Positions 34,975-45,147 of a DNA stretch of 64,000 nt are shown here, in pieces. Position 1 is the first letter of the stretch. Each line of letters starts with the position of its first letter. The position numbers and the translations under genes were made by a program. The notes below the pieces were generated by a model that was not told where the DNA came from, did not search any database, and was given only the letters and a program-made list of their open reading frames with translations. The DNA is taken from NCBI RefSeq assembly GCF_003350475.1, contig NZ_QQAV01000003.1, forward strand, positions 1-64,000, in the 5' to 3' direction. Source of the stretch: Pseudacidovorax intermedius. Its GTDB lineage: Bacteria; Pseudomonadota; Gammaproteobacteria; Burkholderiales; Burkholderiaceae_C.

Positions 34975-35970
34975 TCAGCCCAGCAGGCGCGCCAGGGTCA
35001 GGAGCGCCAGCAGCAGCATCCACAGCACCACCGAGCGCCACACCAGGCCCACGACGCTGCGCAGATGGGCCGGTTCGGGCTCTCGCCCAGCCGTGCCGCC
35101 ACCGGCCGATATGGCAGGACCGGGCTGGTCGGCAGCATCCACCAGCGCGTCGGCCAACGGCCGGCTGGGCCGCAACTGCTCGCCACCCAGGCGTACATTG
35201 AGCGCCCCCGAGGTGGCAGCCAGGATCACGCCATCGTTCACCCCCGAGAAATGACGCGCGTCGTTGCGCCAGCAGTCGATGGCTTCCTCGAAGCTGCCGA
35301 CCACCGCGAAGCCCAGGGCCGTGATGCGGGCGGGGAGCCAGTCGATCACCGTCCATGCGCGGTCCGCGGCCTGCTGCACCCAGACGCTCGCCGGCTGACT
35401 CATGGCGTTGTGCTTGTAGGCCCAATAGCGGCCGACGAACTCGCTCATGCGATAGAACACGGCCCCGGCCGGCCCCAGCCCCAGCAGCGCGCCCAGCGAG
35501 AACCATGCAAGCACGCCCAGCACATGGCGGTGCGCCGCAATGACCGAGTACTCGATCACGTGCCGGACGATCTCGCTGCGCGGCAGCTCGGCCGCGTCGA
35601 CCCGTTGCCAGCGTGCGAGCAGGCTGCGCGCGAGCGCCTCGTCGCCCACATCCAGCGCGTCGCGGATCTCCGTGAAGTGATGGCTGAACTGCCGGAAGCC
35701 CAGCGTGACGTAGAGCACGCCCACGCCCCAGACCAGCGCAAAGGGCGCGCCCAGCGTGAGCATCAGCAGCCAGTGCAGCCCCAGTGCCAACAGGCTGGGC
35801 ACCCCCACGGCCAGCGACCATGCGACCCATCCGTGGTGGGGCTTGCCGGCATCGAAGTTGCGGCTCGTCCAGCGTGTCCAGGCCAGCGCCGCGCGAGCTG
35901 CCGGGTTGTCGGATGCCAGCGGCCGGACCTGCTCGATCAGCAGTGCGCACAGGATGGCAAAGAAGCTCAT
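34975..35970 (-). CDS. CobD/CbiB family membrane protein
   Basis: The 331-aa protein resembles cobalamin-biosynthesis CobD/CbiB: RWTSRNFDAG, FRQFSHHFTEIRDAL, YSVIAAHRHVLGVLAWF, RMSEFVGRYWAYKH and DWLPARITALGFAVVGSF. Hydrophobic segments near 50-90 and 150-180 and a terminal one (WRSVVLWMLLLALLTLARLL) indicate a membrane protein. No other cobalamin gene is in the window, so a role in adenosylcobinamide phosphate formation is uncertain. In this lineage the gene commonly sits beside hisC. Confidence 0.8.
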   Translation of the reverse strand: MSFFAILCALLIEQVRPLASDNPAARAALAWTRWTSRNFDAGKPHHGWVAWSLAVGVPSLLALGLHWLLMLTLGAPFALVWGVGVLYVTLGFRQFSHHFTEIRDALDVGDEALARSLLARWQRVDAAELPRSEIVRHVIEYSVIAAHRHVLGVLAWFSLGALLGLGPAGAVFYRMSEFVGRYWAYKHNAMSQPASVWVQQAADRAWTVIDWLPARITALGFAVVGSFEEAIDCWRNDARHFSGVNDGVILAATSGALNVRLGGEQLRPSRPLADALVDAADQPGPAISAGGGTAGREPEPAHLRSVVGLVWRSVVLWMLLLALLTLARLLG

Positions 35971-36045
35971 CGAGGAATCATAAGACGGCCCTGAAGCCCG
36001 CCACGGACTCCGGCGGCGCAGCCATCGCTGGCACGCACAGTGCCG

Positions 36046-36804
36046 TCATGCGACCAGGAAACGGTAGAGATTGCGCAGCATGCCCGCTGTGGCGCCCCAG
36101 ACGAAGCGCTCGCGGCCGCCGTCCTGGTACGGCATCGAGAAGAAGTGCCGCGCCGCGGGGCCGTCCCCTTCCACCTGATGGCGGCGATGGTGGGCCGGGT
36201 TCATCAGGAAGGCCAGCGGCACTTCGAACACATCCGCCACCTCGGCAGGATTGGGTCGTAGCACAAAGCCGGGCTGCACCAGCGCGACGACTGGCGTCAC
36301 GACAAAGGCGGTGATGGTGGTGTAGGTGGGCAGTTCACCCAGCACCTCGACGAAGCCCGCCTCCAGCCCCACCTCCTCCCATGCCTCGCGCAAGGCCGCG
36401 CCAGCGATGCTGGCATCGCCGGGATCCACCCGCCCACCTGGAAAGGCGATCTGGCCCGAGTGGGTGGACATGCGGGTGGCGCGTTCGGTCAGCAGCACCG
36501 TGGGCTCGTCCCGCTGCACGATCGGCACGAGGACGGCAGCAGGGGCGGGGTTGCGGCGCGTCAGGCTCGGCTCCCTGCGGACTTCGGGGGTCCACGTCAC
36601 GCTGTGGGGCGTGGAGAAGCGCTCGCGCAGGCCCGCAGCCGTCAGTCGGGCGGCAGGCACCGCGGGCAGGTGGCGGTCGATGCGGGTCACCGGCACGGCG
36701 CGCGGATCCGTCACCGCCCCGGCCGGCGTGCCGACCGCGTTGACCACCTCGGGCGGTGCATGGCCCGGGCTACCGGAAGAAGGGGGTTCAGGACTCAGGG
36801 ACAT
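36046..36804 (-). CDS. NUDIX hydrolase, CoA pyrophosphatase-like
   Basis: ATG at 36804 gives 252 aa. The NUDIX box is AFPGGRVDPGDASIAGAALR followed by EAWEEVGL, preceded by the CoA-hydrolase-type LLTERATRMSTHSGQIAFPGG signature. The first 75 residues are Pro/Ala-rich and unlike the core. It probably cleaves CoA or its oxidised forms. The rplS terminator lies in its leader. Confidence 0.88.
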   Translation of the reverse strand: MSLSPEPPSSGSPGHAPPEVVNAVGTPAGAVTDPRAVPVTRIDRHLPAVPAARLTAAGLRERFSTPHSVTWTPEVRREPSLTRRNPAPAAVLVPIVQRDEPTVLLTERATRMSTHSGQIAFPGGRVDPGDASIAGAALREAWEEVGLEAGFVEVLGELPTYTTITAFVVTPVVALVQPGFVLRPNPAEVADVFEVPLAFLMNPAHHRRHQVEGDGPAARHFFSMPYQDGGRERFVWGATAGMLRNLYRFLVA

Positions 36805-36820
36805 GGCGGTGAACTGCAAT

Positions 36821-36844
36821 GAAAAAGGCCGCCCGAAGGCGGCC
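36821..36844 (-). terminator. Terminator of the rpsP-rimM-trmD-rplS operon
   Basis: On the minus strand GGCCGCC, loop TTCG and GGCGGCC form a 7-bp GC stem followed by TTTTT. It lies 49 bp after the rplS stop and just upstream of the NUDIX start at 36804. Confidence 0.92.
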
Positions 36845-36892
36845 CTGTGCGGACGGCAGGAGCGGTGACCGGTCCTGCCTGCACGTCGCGAA

Positions 36893-37276
<384 letters not shown>

Positions 37277-37424
37277 GGTTTCCTGCGAAAGGATCGTGTC
37301 CGCGCTGCACTGAAGGCGGCTGCCGGTGCCTGCGATATCGCGAGTTGCAAAGAAGGCGCCGGATCCACAAGGGCGAGCCTCGGGACGAGGGCCGCGGCCG
37401 GACAGAGGATCGAAAAGCCCTCGA

Positions 37425-38183
37425 TTATAGCGTGGGCTGCGGCAGTTGCTGCAAATACTGCTCGTCCAGCGGCTGGAGACGGCCTTGGGCGCGGGCCGCG
37501 GCGATCAGGTCGGGCCGGCGCTCGGCCGTCAGCGCCAGCCGCTGCTCCCGCCGCCAGCGCTCGATCTGGGCGTGGTGGCCGGACATCAGGGGCGCCGGCA
37601 CGGACATGTCGCGCCAGACCTCGGGTCGCGTGTAGTGCGGACAGTCGAGCAGGCCATCCAGTTCGGGATTGAAACTGTCCTGCGCATGGCTGTCGGCGTC
37701 GCCGAGCACGCCGGGCTGCAGCCGTGCCACGGCATCGAGCAGCGCCAGCGCCGCCAGTTCGCCGCCGGACAGCACGAAATCGCCCAGGCTGATCTGATGG
37801 GTCACGTAGCGATCGATGAAGCGCTGATCCAGTCCCTCGTAGCGGCCGCAGATCAGCACCGCCCCGGCACTCGCCGCCCATTCGGTCACCACTGCGTGGC
37901 CCAGTGGCTGGCCCACGGGTGAGAAAAGGACCACGGGCGAGGCCTCACCCCGGTCGGCAACGGCAGCCTCCACGCAACGGGCCAGGGGCTCGGCCATCAT
38001 GACCATGCCGGGCCCGCCGCCGAAAGGCCGGTCGTCGACGCGCCGGTAATTGCCTTCGGCAAAGTCGCGCGGATTCCAGAAGCGCACGTCCACCTGTCCG
38101 GACGCAAAGGCGCGCCGGTTGATGCCGTTGGCGAGGAAGGGCGCGAACAGTTCCGGGAAAAGGGTCAGGACGTCGAAGCGCAT
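37425..38183 (-). CDS. trmD: tRNA (guanine-N1-)-methyltransferase
   Basis: The 252-aa protein has TrmD signatures: [44 protein letters not shown] and the knot region [17 protein letters not shown]. It methylates G37 of tRNAs to prevent frameshifting. It follows rimM by 35 bp. Confidence 0.97.
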   Translation of the reverse strand: MRFDVLTLFPELFAPFLANGINRRAFASGQVDVRFWNPRDFAEGNYRRVDDRPFGGGPGMVMMAEPLARCVEAAVADRGEASPVVLFSPVGQPLGHAVVTEWAASAGAVLICGRYEGLDQRFIDRYVTHQISLGDFVLSGGELAALALLDAVARLQPGVLGDADSHAQDSFNPELDGLLDCPHYTRPEVWRDMSVPAPLMSGHHAQIERWRREQRLALTAERRPDLIAAARAQGRLQPLDEQYLQQLPQPTL

Positions 38184-38218
38184 GCGCGTCCGCGTGCAGG
38201 CGGCAGTGGGCCAGCCGC

Positions 38219-38779
38219 TCAGTAGTCGGGCTGCCAGTCGGCCACGATGAGGCGGCCGGCCAGATCGACCTTGTCGACGATGGCGGAGACGAAGGGAATC
38301 AACCGCTCGCCAGGCTTGTCGCCTTCAGCAGTCGGCGGCACCTCGAGGACCAGGGTGGTCTGCGGGCCGGTCGCCAGCAGTTCACGCACCGTGCCCAAGG
38401 CCACGCCTTCGCGGTTGACGACCGACAGGCCGACAAGGTCGACCCAGTAGTACTCGTCGTCGCCCGGCGTCGGGAACAGGGAGCGCGGCACGAAGATGCG
38501 GGCACCGCGCAGGGCCTCGGCCGCATTGCGGTCGGGCACCTCATCGGAATGCGCCACGATGCAATCGGTGTGCTCGCGGGCTTCTCGGATGGGAAGTCGA
38601 AAGACCTGGCGACCGTTGCCAGGCGGCTGGAGGAACCAGCGCTTGGAAGTGAACAGCGCCTCGGGCTCGGCGCTGTGGGGCAGGACCTTGAACCAGCCCT
38701 TGATGCCCCAGGCATCGACGATGCGCCCGACTTCGATGGCGTCCGCCGGCAGTTCGGCAGCGTCGAGCGTGGGCAGCAT
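38219..38779 (-). CDS. rimM: 16S rRNA processing protein RimM
   Basis: ATG at 38779 gives 186 aa. The N-terminal domain has [18 protein letters not shown] and the C-terminal PRC barrel has [16 protein letters not shown] and [14 protein letters not shown]. RimM assists 30S head maturation around S19. It is 17 bp after rpsP. Confidence 0.95.
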   Translation of the reverse strand: MLPTLDAAELPADAIEVGRIVDAWGIKGWFKVLPHSAEPEALFTSKRWFLQPPGNGRQVFRLPIREAREHTDCIVAHSDEVPDRNAAEALRGARIFVPRSLFPTPGDDEYYWVDLVGLSVVNREGVALGTVRELLATGPQTTLVLEVPPTAEGDKPGERLIPFVSAIVDKVDLAGRLIVADWQPDY

Positions 38780-38796
38780 CGGCGACGGCGCGCCGA

Positions 38797-39072
38797 TCAG
38801 GCGGCGGCTTGCTCGGCAGCGGCAGGGGCGGCGGTGCCGGCCTGCTTGATAAGGCGCACCACGGTGGGCGAAGCCTGGGCGCCGACGCTCTTCCAGTAGG
38901 CCAGGCGGTCCTGGGCGATACGGATGCTTTCCTCGCCGCCGCGGGCGGTGGGGTTGTAGAAGCCCAGGCGCTCGATGAAGCGGCCGTCGCGACGGGTGCG
39001 CTTGTCGGCGACGACGATATTGAAGAACGGACGGCCCTTGGAGCCGCCGCGGGAGAGTCGAATGACGACCAT
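38797..39072 (-). CDS. rpsP: 30S ribosomal protein S16
   Basis: The 91-aa product begins [20 protein letters not shown] and contains [15 protein letters not shown], diagnostic for S16. AAGGA lies 7 bases before the start. First gene of the rpsP-rimM-trmD-rplS operon; its promoter must lie in the 156-bp gap shared with the divergent acetyltransferase. Confidence 0.97.
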   Translation of the reverse strand: MVVIRLSRGGSKGRPFFNIVVADKRTRRDGRFIERLGFYNPTARGGEESIRIAQDRLAYWKSVGAQASPTVVRLIKQAGTAAPAAAEQAAA

Positions 39073-39228
39073 GATTTATCCTTGGGGTGGAGCCAGCCGC
39101 AGGTTTCTGGGAATGCCTGGGATCGGCCGGTGAATTCTTCTCCAGCGTTGAGACACGCGACATGGCCACCCGGCCAGCGACACGCTGAAAAGCCCGCGAG
39201 TATAGCGCCCTTCCGCACCCCCGCTTCC

Positions 39229-39756
39229 ATGCACCTGACCATTCGACCCAGCCGCGACGAAGATCTCGCGGCCATCACGGCCATCTATGCCCATCACGTC
39301 CTGAACGGCACGGGCACCTTCGAGACCGACGCCCCGACCCGGGTCGACATGTCCCACCGCCGGGCCGACGTGCTGGCCAAGGGCCTGCCCTATCTGGTGG
39401 CAGAGAGCGAGGCCGGCGAGGTGCTCGGCTTCGCCTACTGCAACTGGTTCAAGCCGCGGCCCGCTTATCGCTATTCCGCCGAGGACTCGATCTATATCGC
39501 CGACGCCGCACGCGGCATGGGCGTCGGGGCGCACCTTCTTAAAGCCCTGATCGGCGCCGCCCAGGCAGCCGGTGTGCGCAAGCTCATCGCCGTGATCGGC
39601 GACTCGGCCAATGCGGGGTCGGTCGGCGTCCATCGCAAGCTGGGCTTCGTCGAAGTCGGCGTCATCAAGGACTGCGGCTGGAAGTTCGGCCAGTGGCGCG
39701 ATGTGGTGCTGATGGACAAGGTGCTCGGCGAAGGCAGCAGCACGTCACCCGAATAA
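39229..39756 (+). CDS. GNAT N-acetyltransferase, phosphinothricin acetyltransferase-like
   Basis: The 175-aa protein starts MHLTIRPSRDEDLAAITAIY and has NGTGTFETDAPT, FAYCNWFKPRPAYR and the acetyl-CoA loop ARGMGVGAHLLKAL, then HRKLGFVEVG and WKFGQWRDVVLMDK. This matches the Pat/YncA branch of GNATs that acetylate small amines or methionine derivatives. It is 10 bp upstream of the next gene. Confidence 0.9.
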   Translation: MHLTIRPSRDEDLAAITAIYAHHVLNGTGTFETDAPTRVDMSHRRADVLAKGLPYLVAESEAGEVLGFAYCNWFKPRPAYRYSAEDSIYIADAARGMGVGAHLLKALIGAAQAAGVRKLIAVIGDSANAGSVGVHRKLGFVEVGVIKDCGWKFGQWRDVVLMDKVLGEGSSTSPE

Positions 39757-39765
39757 GGACCCGCC

Positions 39766-40266
39766 ATGACCATCGACACCCAGGCCGGGACCGTCCCCGG
39801 CGCCGTTCCAGTTCGCAGGCCCCGGAGCAAGACCCTCGCAGCATGGCTGGCCTTCGTGGGCGGCCCGCTGGGGCTGCACCGCTTCTACCTCCATGGCCTC
39901 GGCGACATGCTGGGTTGGCTGCTGCCGATCCCGACGGCGCTGGGCCTCTACGGCGTGGAGCGGGCCCGCATGTACGGGCTGGACGACGGCTGGAGCTGGG
40001 TGCTCATCCCTTTCCTGGGCTTCACCATTGCGGGCTGCGCGCTGATGGCCATCATCTACGGCCTGATGGCGCCGGAACGCTGGAACGCCAAGCACAACCC
40101 CCAGCTCGCACCCGATGCGGCGCCGGGTGGCACCAACTGGTTCACCATCGGTGCCGTCGTGCTGGCATTGCTGATCGGCGCGACGGTGCTGATGTCGAGC
40201 ATCGTCTTCAGCTTCCAGCGCTACTTCGAGCACCAGATCGAGGAAGGCCGCCGCATCTCGCAGTGA
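39766..40266 (+). CDS. TM2-domain-like small membrane protein
   Basis: The 166-aa product contains KTLAAWLAFVGGPLGLHRFY, a TM2-type motif (GxxGxHRFY), followed by about three more hydrophobic segments (LGWLLPIPTALGL, WVLIPFLGFTIAGCALMAII, FTIGAVVLALLIGATVLMSS). Function is unknown. It follows the acetyltransferase closely and is convergent with the phosphate transporter. Confidence 0.75.
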   Translation: MTIDTQAGTVPGAVPVRRPRSKTLAAWLAFVGGPLGLHRFYLHGLGDMLGWLLPIPTALGLYGVERARMYGLDDGWSWVLIPFLGFTIAGCALMAIIYGLMAPERWNAKHNPQLAPDAAPGGTNWFTIGAVVLALLIGATVLMSSIVFSFQRYFEHQIEEGRRISQ

Positions 40267-40294
40267 GCAGGCGGCAGGCCAGCGCCCCGCCGCC

Positions 40295-41305
40295 TCAGAA
40301 CAGCTGCATGCTCAGCCAGTAGGCGATGGCTGCCACGAAGGCGGCGGCGGGAATGGTGAAGATCCATGCCCACACGATGTTGCCCGCCACGCCCCAGCGC
40401 ACCGCGCTGGCGCGTTGGACCGACCCCACACCGACGATGGCACCCGTGATGGTGTGCGTGGTCGACACGGGTATGCCCAGCGCCGTCGCCAGGAACAGCG
40501 TCAGCGCCCCGCCCGTCTCGGCGCAGAAGCCGCCCACCGGCTTGAGCTTGGTGATCTTCTGGCCCATGGTGCGCACGATGCGCCAGCCACCGAACATGGT
40601 GCCCAGGGCAATGGCCGTGTAACAGCACACCACCACCCAGGTGGGCGGCGAGGTGTCGGCGGCGGAGGCGTAGCCGGTGGCCAGCAGCAGCATCCAGATG
40701 ATGCCGATGGTCTTCTGCGCATCGTTGCCGCCGTGGCCCAGGCTGTAGGCGCCGGCAGAGACCAGCTGCAGCCGCCGGAACCACCGGTCCACCCGGGAGG
40801 GCGTGGCCCGGCGGAAGATCCAGGCCACGGCCACCATCATCAGCGAGCCCAGCAGGAAGCCCAGCAGCGGCGAAACGAAGATGAAGGCCACCGTCTTCCA
40901 GATACCCGCACCCACCAGGCCCGACGTGCCGGTCTTGGCCATCACGGCGCCCACGATGCCGCCGATCAGCGCATGCGAGGAGCTGCTGGGAATGCCGTAG
41001 TACCACGTGACCAGGTTCCAGCTGATGGCCCCGATCAGCGCGCCGAACACCACGTGCACGTCGATGACATTGGCATGCGCGATGCCCTTGCCCACCGTCG
41101 CCGCCACGCTGAGGTGGAAGACGAAGATGGCAATCAAGTTGAAGAAGGCGGCGAACAGCACCGCCTGGCCCGGCTTGAGCACGCCAGTGGACACCACGGT
41201 GGCGATGGAATTCGCCGCATCGTGGAAGCCGTTCATGAAGTCGAAGGCGATGGCCAGCGCGACCAGCACCACCACCACCCAGAGGGCGACCTGCACCGTT
41301 GCCAT
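40295..41305 (-). CDS. pit: Inorganic phosphate transporter, PiT family
   Basis: The 336-aa membrane protein carries two PiT signatures in inverted repeat: DFMNGFHDAANSIATVVSTG near the N-terminus and YSLGHGGNDAQKTIGII in the middle, with about ten hydrophobic segments. It moves phosphate coupled to a proton or as metal-phosphate. The upstream DUF47 gene, 19 bp away on the same strand, is its usual partner. Confidence 0.93.
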   Translation of the reverse strand: MATVQVALWVVVVLVALAIAFDFMNGFHDAANSIATVVSTGVLKPGQAVLFAAFFNLIAIFVFHLSVAATVGKGIAHANVIDVHVVFGALIGAISWNLVTWYYGIPSSSSHALIGGIVGAVMAKTGTSGLVGAGIWKTVAFIFVSPLLGFLLGSLMMVAVAWIFRRATPSRVDRWFRRLQLVSAGAYSLGHGGNDAQKTIGIIWMLLLATGYASAADTSPPTWVVVCCYTAIALGTMFGGWRIVRTMGQKITKLKPVGGFCAETGGALTLFLATALGIPVSTTHTITGAIVGVGSVQRASAVRWGVAGNIVWAWIFTIPAAAFVAAIAYWLSMQLF

Positions 41306-41324
41306 GGAGACTGCTCCCGGCGGC

Positions 41325-41969
41325 TCAGGAGTTCTCGAGGATGATGCCCTCGATCACGTTGGCCACGTCCTCGCACTTGTCGGTGACCGTTTCCAGCAGC
41401 TCGTAGATGGCCTTGAGCTTGATCACCTCGCGCACGTCGGGCTCTTCTCGGAAGAGCTTGCTCATGGCACTGCGCATCACGCGGTCGGCGTCGGATTCGA
41501 TGCGATCGATCTCTTCGCAGGTCTTGAGCGTGGCCTCGGCCACGGCAGGATCGGCGATCTTGCCCAGGTACTTGACGGCATCCTTGAGGCGGCCGCAGCA
41601 CTTGACCGACAGGGCAGTCAGGCGGGAGATCTCGTCCGTCATCTGCCGCACGTCGTACAGCGCCATGGTCTCGGCGCAGTCCTGGATCAGGTCGGCCACG
41701 TCGTCCATCGTGTTGATGAGCTTGTGGATCTGCTCCCGGTCGATGGGGGTGATGAAGGTCTTGTGCAGCAGCAGGTTGACGTCGTGCGTCACCCGGTCGG
41801 CCGCGCGTTCGGCGTTGTCGACGTCGCGGTTGTACTGCTCACGCAGGTGCACGTCGTTGTAGTTGGCGACCAGCTGTTCGAAAGCCCGTGCGGCCTCGAC
41901 GATGCGCTCGGCATGCTGGTTGAACATCTCAAAGAAATTGCCCTCGCGGGGCAGCAGCTTGCCGAGCAT
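41325..41969 (-). CDS. DUF47/PhoU-like protein, Pit accessory
   Basis: The 214-aa, mostly helical protein shows DUF47 features: LLPREGNFFEMFNQHAERIV, ADRVTHDVNLLLHKTFITPIDREQI-type helices and IESDADRVMRSAMSKLF. The Glu/Asp-rich E-x-x-x-D patterns resemble PhoU metal-binding helices. It probably regulates the downstream Pit transporter. Confidence 0.9.
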   Translation of the reverse strand: MLGKLLPREGNFFEMFNQHAERIVEAARAFEQLVANYNDVHLREQYNRDVDNAERAADRVTHDVNLLLHKTFITPIDREQIHKLINTMDDVADLIQDCAETMALYDVRQMTDEISRLTALSVKCCGRLKDAVKYLGKIADPAVAEATLKTCEEIDRIESDADRVMRSAMSKLFREEPDVREVIKLKAIYELLETVTDKCEDVANVIEGIILENS

Positions 41970-42068
41970 GAAATTGGCGTCCTTACACGAAAGATGCGAC
42001 AGGGTGATGACACCCGAGCAACCCGCGAGTGTAAAGGGCGGCGCCTGCCGGCGCCCCCAGCGGGTTCT

Positions 42069-42548
42069 TCAGAGGCGTTGGATGGCTTGGCCCGCCACGG
42101 CTGCGAGCTGCGCCGCGTCGACCCGCTCGGGCGCGATTTCCGCCAGCGGCAACAGCACGAAGGCCCGCTCATGCATCCGCGGATGGGGCACAACGAGGCG
42201 CGGCTCGGCGATGCGGGCATCGCCATGGAGCAGCAGGTCCAGATCGAGCGTGCGCGGCGCGTTGCGATACGGACGCTCGCGGCCCGCTTCGAGCTCCAGG
42301 CGCTGCAACTCGTCGAGGAGATCGAGCGGCGACAGCTGCGTGTCGAGGGCAGCCACCGCATTGACGAAGTCCGGGCCGCCAGCATCGACGGGCGCGCTGC
42401 GGTAGAGGCTCGAGCGGGCGACCAGGCGCGTCCGCGGCAGGCCGCCAAGGTCGGCGAGTGCACGACCCACGGCCGCTTGGGCGTCGCCGAGGTTGGCGCC
42501 AAGTGCCACGTAGGCGCGCACGCAGGGCACTTCGGGTACGGCGTGCAT
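42069..42548 (-). CDS. folK: 6-hydroxymethyldihydropterin pyrophosphokinase
   Basis: ATG at 42548 gives 159 aa. Signatures are YVALGANLGD, SSLYRSAPV, FVNAVAALDT and the HPPK motif RTLDLDLLLHGD, followed by HPRMHERAFVLLPLAE. It makes a folate precursor. It lies 68 bp downstream of pcnB on the same strand, a common pcnB-folK pair. Confidence 0.94.
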   Translation of the reverse strand: MHAVPEVPCVRAYVALGANLGDAQAAVGRALADLGGLPRTRLVARSSLYRSAPVDAGGPDFVNAVAALDTQLSPLDLLDELQRLELEAGRERPYRNAPRTLDLDLLLHGDARIAEPRLVVPHPRMHERAFVLLPLAEIAPERVDAAQLAAVAGQAIQRL

Positions 42549-42616
42549 GCCTGGGACGGGGCGACCTCCAGCGTCGCTGGCGATGGGTGCGCCCGTCGGC
42601 GTGCCCGACGCGAGGC

Positions 42617-44257
42617 TCACGCCGCGTCGGGCGAGGAGCCGCCCGCGTCGCCCCCACCCGCCGCGCCGCCGCCGGTACGCGGCTTGCGGCGCCGCCGGCG
42701 CTTGCGCGGTGCCCCGCCCTCGCCATCTGCGGGCACCAGGGCCTCGTCGCCATCGCCGGTCTGTTCGCCCAGGGCAGCCTCGGCCGGTTCTCCGCCGGCC
42801 GTCGACGCAGGCACCGCGGCACGAGGGCTGCGCGTGTGCACGCGGGGCGCGCGGTTGCCCGACTGTGTCTTGCGCTGCTCCGCCCGCACCTGCTCGATCA
42901 GGTCCTCGCGGCGGATGTCGTCGGCGGTGCTGAACTCCTGCCACCACTCGGCGATGGCTTCGTCCACCTCGCCGATGTCGGCGCGCAGGCGCATGAAGTC
43001 GAAGCCGGCGCGGAAACGCGCCTGCTCCACCAGGCCGTAGGGCGTGCTGCCGACGCGCTTGTCGAAGCGCGGCTGCATCATCCAGATCTCGCGCATGTCG
43101 GCCGCCAGCTTGCCGCGGCCCGACACGTCGCCGATGCGGGTGTTGAAGACGTCGTCGATGGCGTCCTGCAGCGCGGGGATCGGCGGCTGTGCACGCTGGC
43201 CCGGGCGTTCCTTGAGGCGCGCCTGCCAGCCCTCGCGCACATCGCTCCACAGCACGCAGGCCAGCAGGAAGCTGGCCGCCACCGGCTTGCCCTCGCCGAC
43301 GCGGCGGTCGGTGTCGGCCAGCGCGGCTTTCACGAAGGGCAGGTCGGCGCGCTCCACCACCACGTCGAGCAGCGGATAGATGCCGCGCGCCAGGCCCAGC
43401 GTGCGCAGTTGCGCGATGCTGGCCAGTGCATGGCCGGTCTGCAGCAGCTTGAGCATCTCGTCGAACATGCGGCTCTGCGGCACGTCGGCCAGCAGCCGGG
43501 CCGATTCGACCAGCGGCGCCGCCGTCTTGGCGTCCATCTTGAAGCCCAGCGCCGCCAGCTTGGCCGAGAAGCGGATGGCGCGCACGATGCGCACCGGGTC
43601 CTCGCGGTAGCGGGTGGCGGGGTCGCCGATCATGCGCAGCACCAGCTTCTGCGCGTCGCGGATGCCGTTGTGGTAGTCCACCACGATCTGCCGCGCCGGG
43701 TCGTAATACATCGCGTTGACGGTGAAGTCGCGCCGCGCGGCGTCCTCGTCCTGCGGTCCCCAGACGTTGTCGCGCAGCACGCGGCCGCTGGCATCCACGG
43801 CATGCTTCATGGCCGAGAGTTCGCTCTTGCTGGTGCGCTCGTTGCCGGCCACCTGCTCGGCGGCGCCGGCTTCCATGTAGGCGCGGAAGGTCGAGACCTC
43901 GATCACCTCGTGCTCGCGGCCCCGGCCGTACACCACGTGCACGATGCGGAAGCGCCGGCCGATGATGAAGGCGCGCCGGAACAGGCCCTTGACCTCTTCC
44001 GGCGTGGCATTGGTGGCGACGTCGAAGTCCTTGGGCTTGAGGCCCAGCAGCAGGTCGCGCACCGCGCCGCCCACGATGTAGGCCTCGAAACCGGCCTGCT
44101 GCAAGGTGGCCACCACGTTCTTGGCCCGCTCGTCTACCAGGGCGGGGTCGATGCGGTGCACGCTGGCATCCACTTCCTGGCGCTTGCCGAAGCGCGAGCG
44201 GCCGCCGCGGGCCGAGCCCGTCTTGGCCAGGATCTTGTCGATGAATTGCTTGATCAT
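42617..44257 (-). CDS. pcnB: Poly(A) polymerase I
   Basis: The 546-aa product has the nucleotidyltransferase motif YIVGGAVRDLLLGLKPKDFD, then RRFRIVHVVYG, RRDFTVNAMYYDP and RIVRAIRFSAKL, characteristic of PcnB and CCA-adding relatives. The RRDFTVNA and long C-terminal basic region favour PcnB. The tail is Ala/Gly-rich with a cluster of about ten Lys/Arg (RKRRRRRKPR), likely RNA binding. It adds poly(A) tails that promote RNA decay. Confidence 0.92.
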   Translation of the reverse strand: MIKQFIDKILAKTGSARGGRSRFGKRQEVDASVHRIDPALVDERAKNVVATLQQAGFEAYIVGGAVRDLLLGLKPKDFDVATNATPEEVKGLFRRAFIIGRRFRIVHVVYGRGREHEVIEVSTFRAYMEAGAAEQVAGNERTSKSELSAMKHAVDASGRVLRDNVWGPQDEDAARRDFTVNAMYYDPARQIVVDYHNGIRDAQKLVLRMIGDPATRYREDPVRIVRAIRFSAKLAALGFKMDAKTAAPLVESARLLADVPQSRMFDEMLKLLQTGHALASIAQLRTLGLARGIYPLLDVVVERADLPFVKAALADTDRRVGEGKPVAASFLLACVLWSDVREGWQARLKERPGQRAQPPIPALQDAIDDVFNTRIGDVSGRGKLAADMREIWMMQPRFDKRVGSTPYGLVEQARFRAGFDFMRLRADIGEVDEAIAEWWQEFSTADDIRREDLIEQVRAEQRKTQSGNRAPRVHTRSPRAAVPASTAGGEPAEAALGEQTGDGDEALVPADGEGGAPRKRRRRRKPRTGGGAAGGGDAGGSSPDAA

Positions 44258-44303
44258 GGAATCCGTGTGTCGGACCGCCCCCGCAGGGCGGCCCGGAGTG
44301 TCT

Positions 44304-44987
44304 TCATTCGTTCTCGAGCATGTGCCGCACCAGCGGGATGGTGATGGCACGCTGCGTCTGCAGCGCATAACCGTCGAGCTTCTTGAGCAGCTCGATGAGG
44401 CTGCCCAGGTCGCGGCTGAAGCGGTGCAGCATGTAGTCGACCACCTCCGGCGGCAGCTTGAGGCCGCGCGCCGAGGCCAGTTCGTGCAGCACCGCCCGTC
44501 GCTCTGCCTCACTCAGCAGCTGCAGTTGGAACACATGGCCCCAGGCCAGCCGCGTGCGCAGGTCCTCGCGCAGCTTGAGGTCGGCCGGCGGCAGCTCGCC
44601 CGCCGCCACCACGCCGCACTGCAGCGACTGGGCCTGCACGAACCAGCTGAAGGCGGCCTGCTGCTGAACGGTGTCGTACAGGTGCACGTCGTCCATCAGC
44701 ACGGCGTCCCATTGCTCGTCGAAGGGCGGTGGGTCGTAGAGGCCCGGGTGCATCCAGCCCAGCCGCGCCCCCTGGTCGTACAGGGCCGCGGCCACCGACT
44801 CCAGCAGGTGCGTCTTGCCGGTGCCCGATTCGCCCCAGAGATAGATAGGTACCGGCGAGTGCAGCGTGCCCCGGCCCGTGCCCACCCAGGCCCGCAGATG
44901 GGCCACCGCCTCTTCATTCGGCCCGACGTGGAAGCTCGCCAGCGTCGGCGCTGTCTGCAGGCCGATGTCGAGCGCGAGCTGCTTCAT
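44304..44987 (-). CDS. hda: DnaA regulatory inactivator Hda-like AAA+ protein
   Basis: The 227-aa protein begins [19 protein letters not shown], containing the QLALDI clamp-binding motif typical of Hda. The AAA+ core has [12 protein letters not shown] (Walker A) and VLMDDVHLY (Walker B), then the DnaA-like lid ([20 protein letters not shown]). It promotes DnaA-ATP hydrolysis after replication starts. Lies 46 bp before pcnB and divergent from purM. Confidence 0.92.
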   Translation of the reverse strand: MKQLALDIGLQTAPTLASFHVGPNEEAVAHLRAWVGTGRGTLHSPVPIYLWGESGTGKTHLLESVAAALYDQGARLGWMHPGLYDPPPFDEQWDAVLMDDVHLYDTVQQQAAFSWFVQAQSLQCGVVAAGELPPADLKLREDLRTRLAWGHVFQLQLLSEAERRAVLHELASARGLKLPPEVVDYMLHRFSRDLGSLIELLKKLDGYALQTQRAITIPLVRHMLENE

Positions 44988-45147
44988 GCGAGGGAGATGG
45001 ATGGCGGCGGAGGGGATGCGGGAATGCGGCGGGGCGGGCCGGAGCCGACCCTTAAAATCGCGTGAAATTCTATGCGGCCCGCCTCCGCGCCTGTCGAAGA
45101 CGCCCGGGCCGCCTTCTTTTTGTCCCTTCCCTGCGCCGCTCGCCACC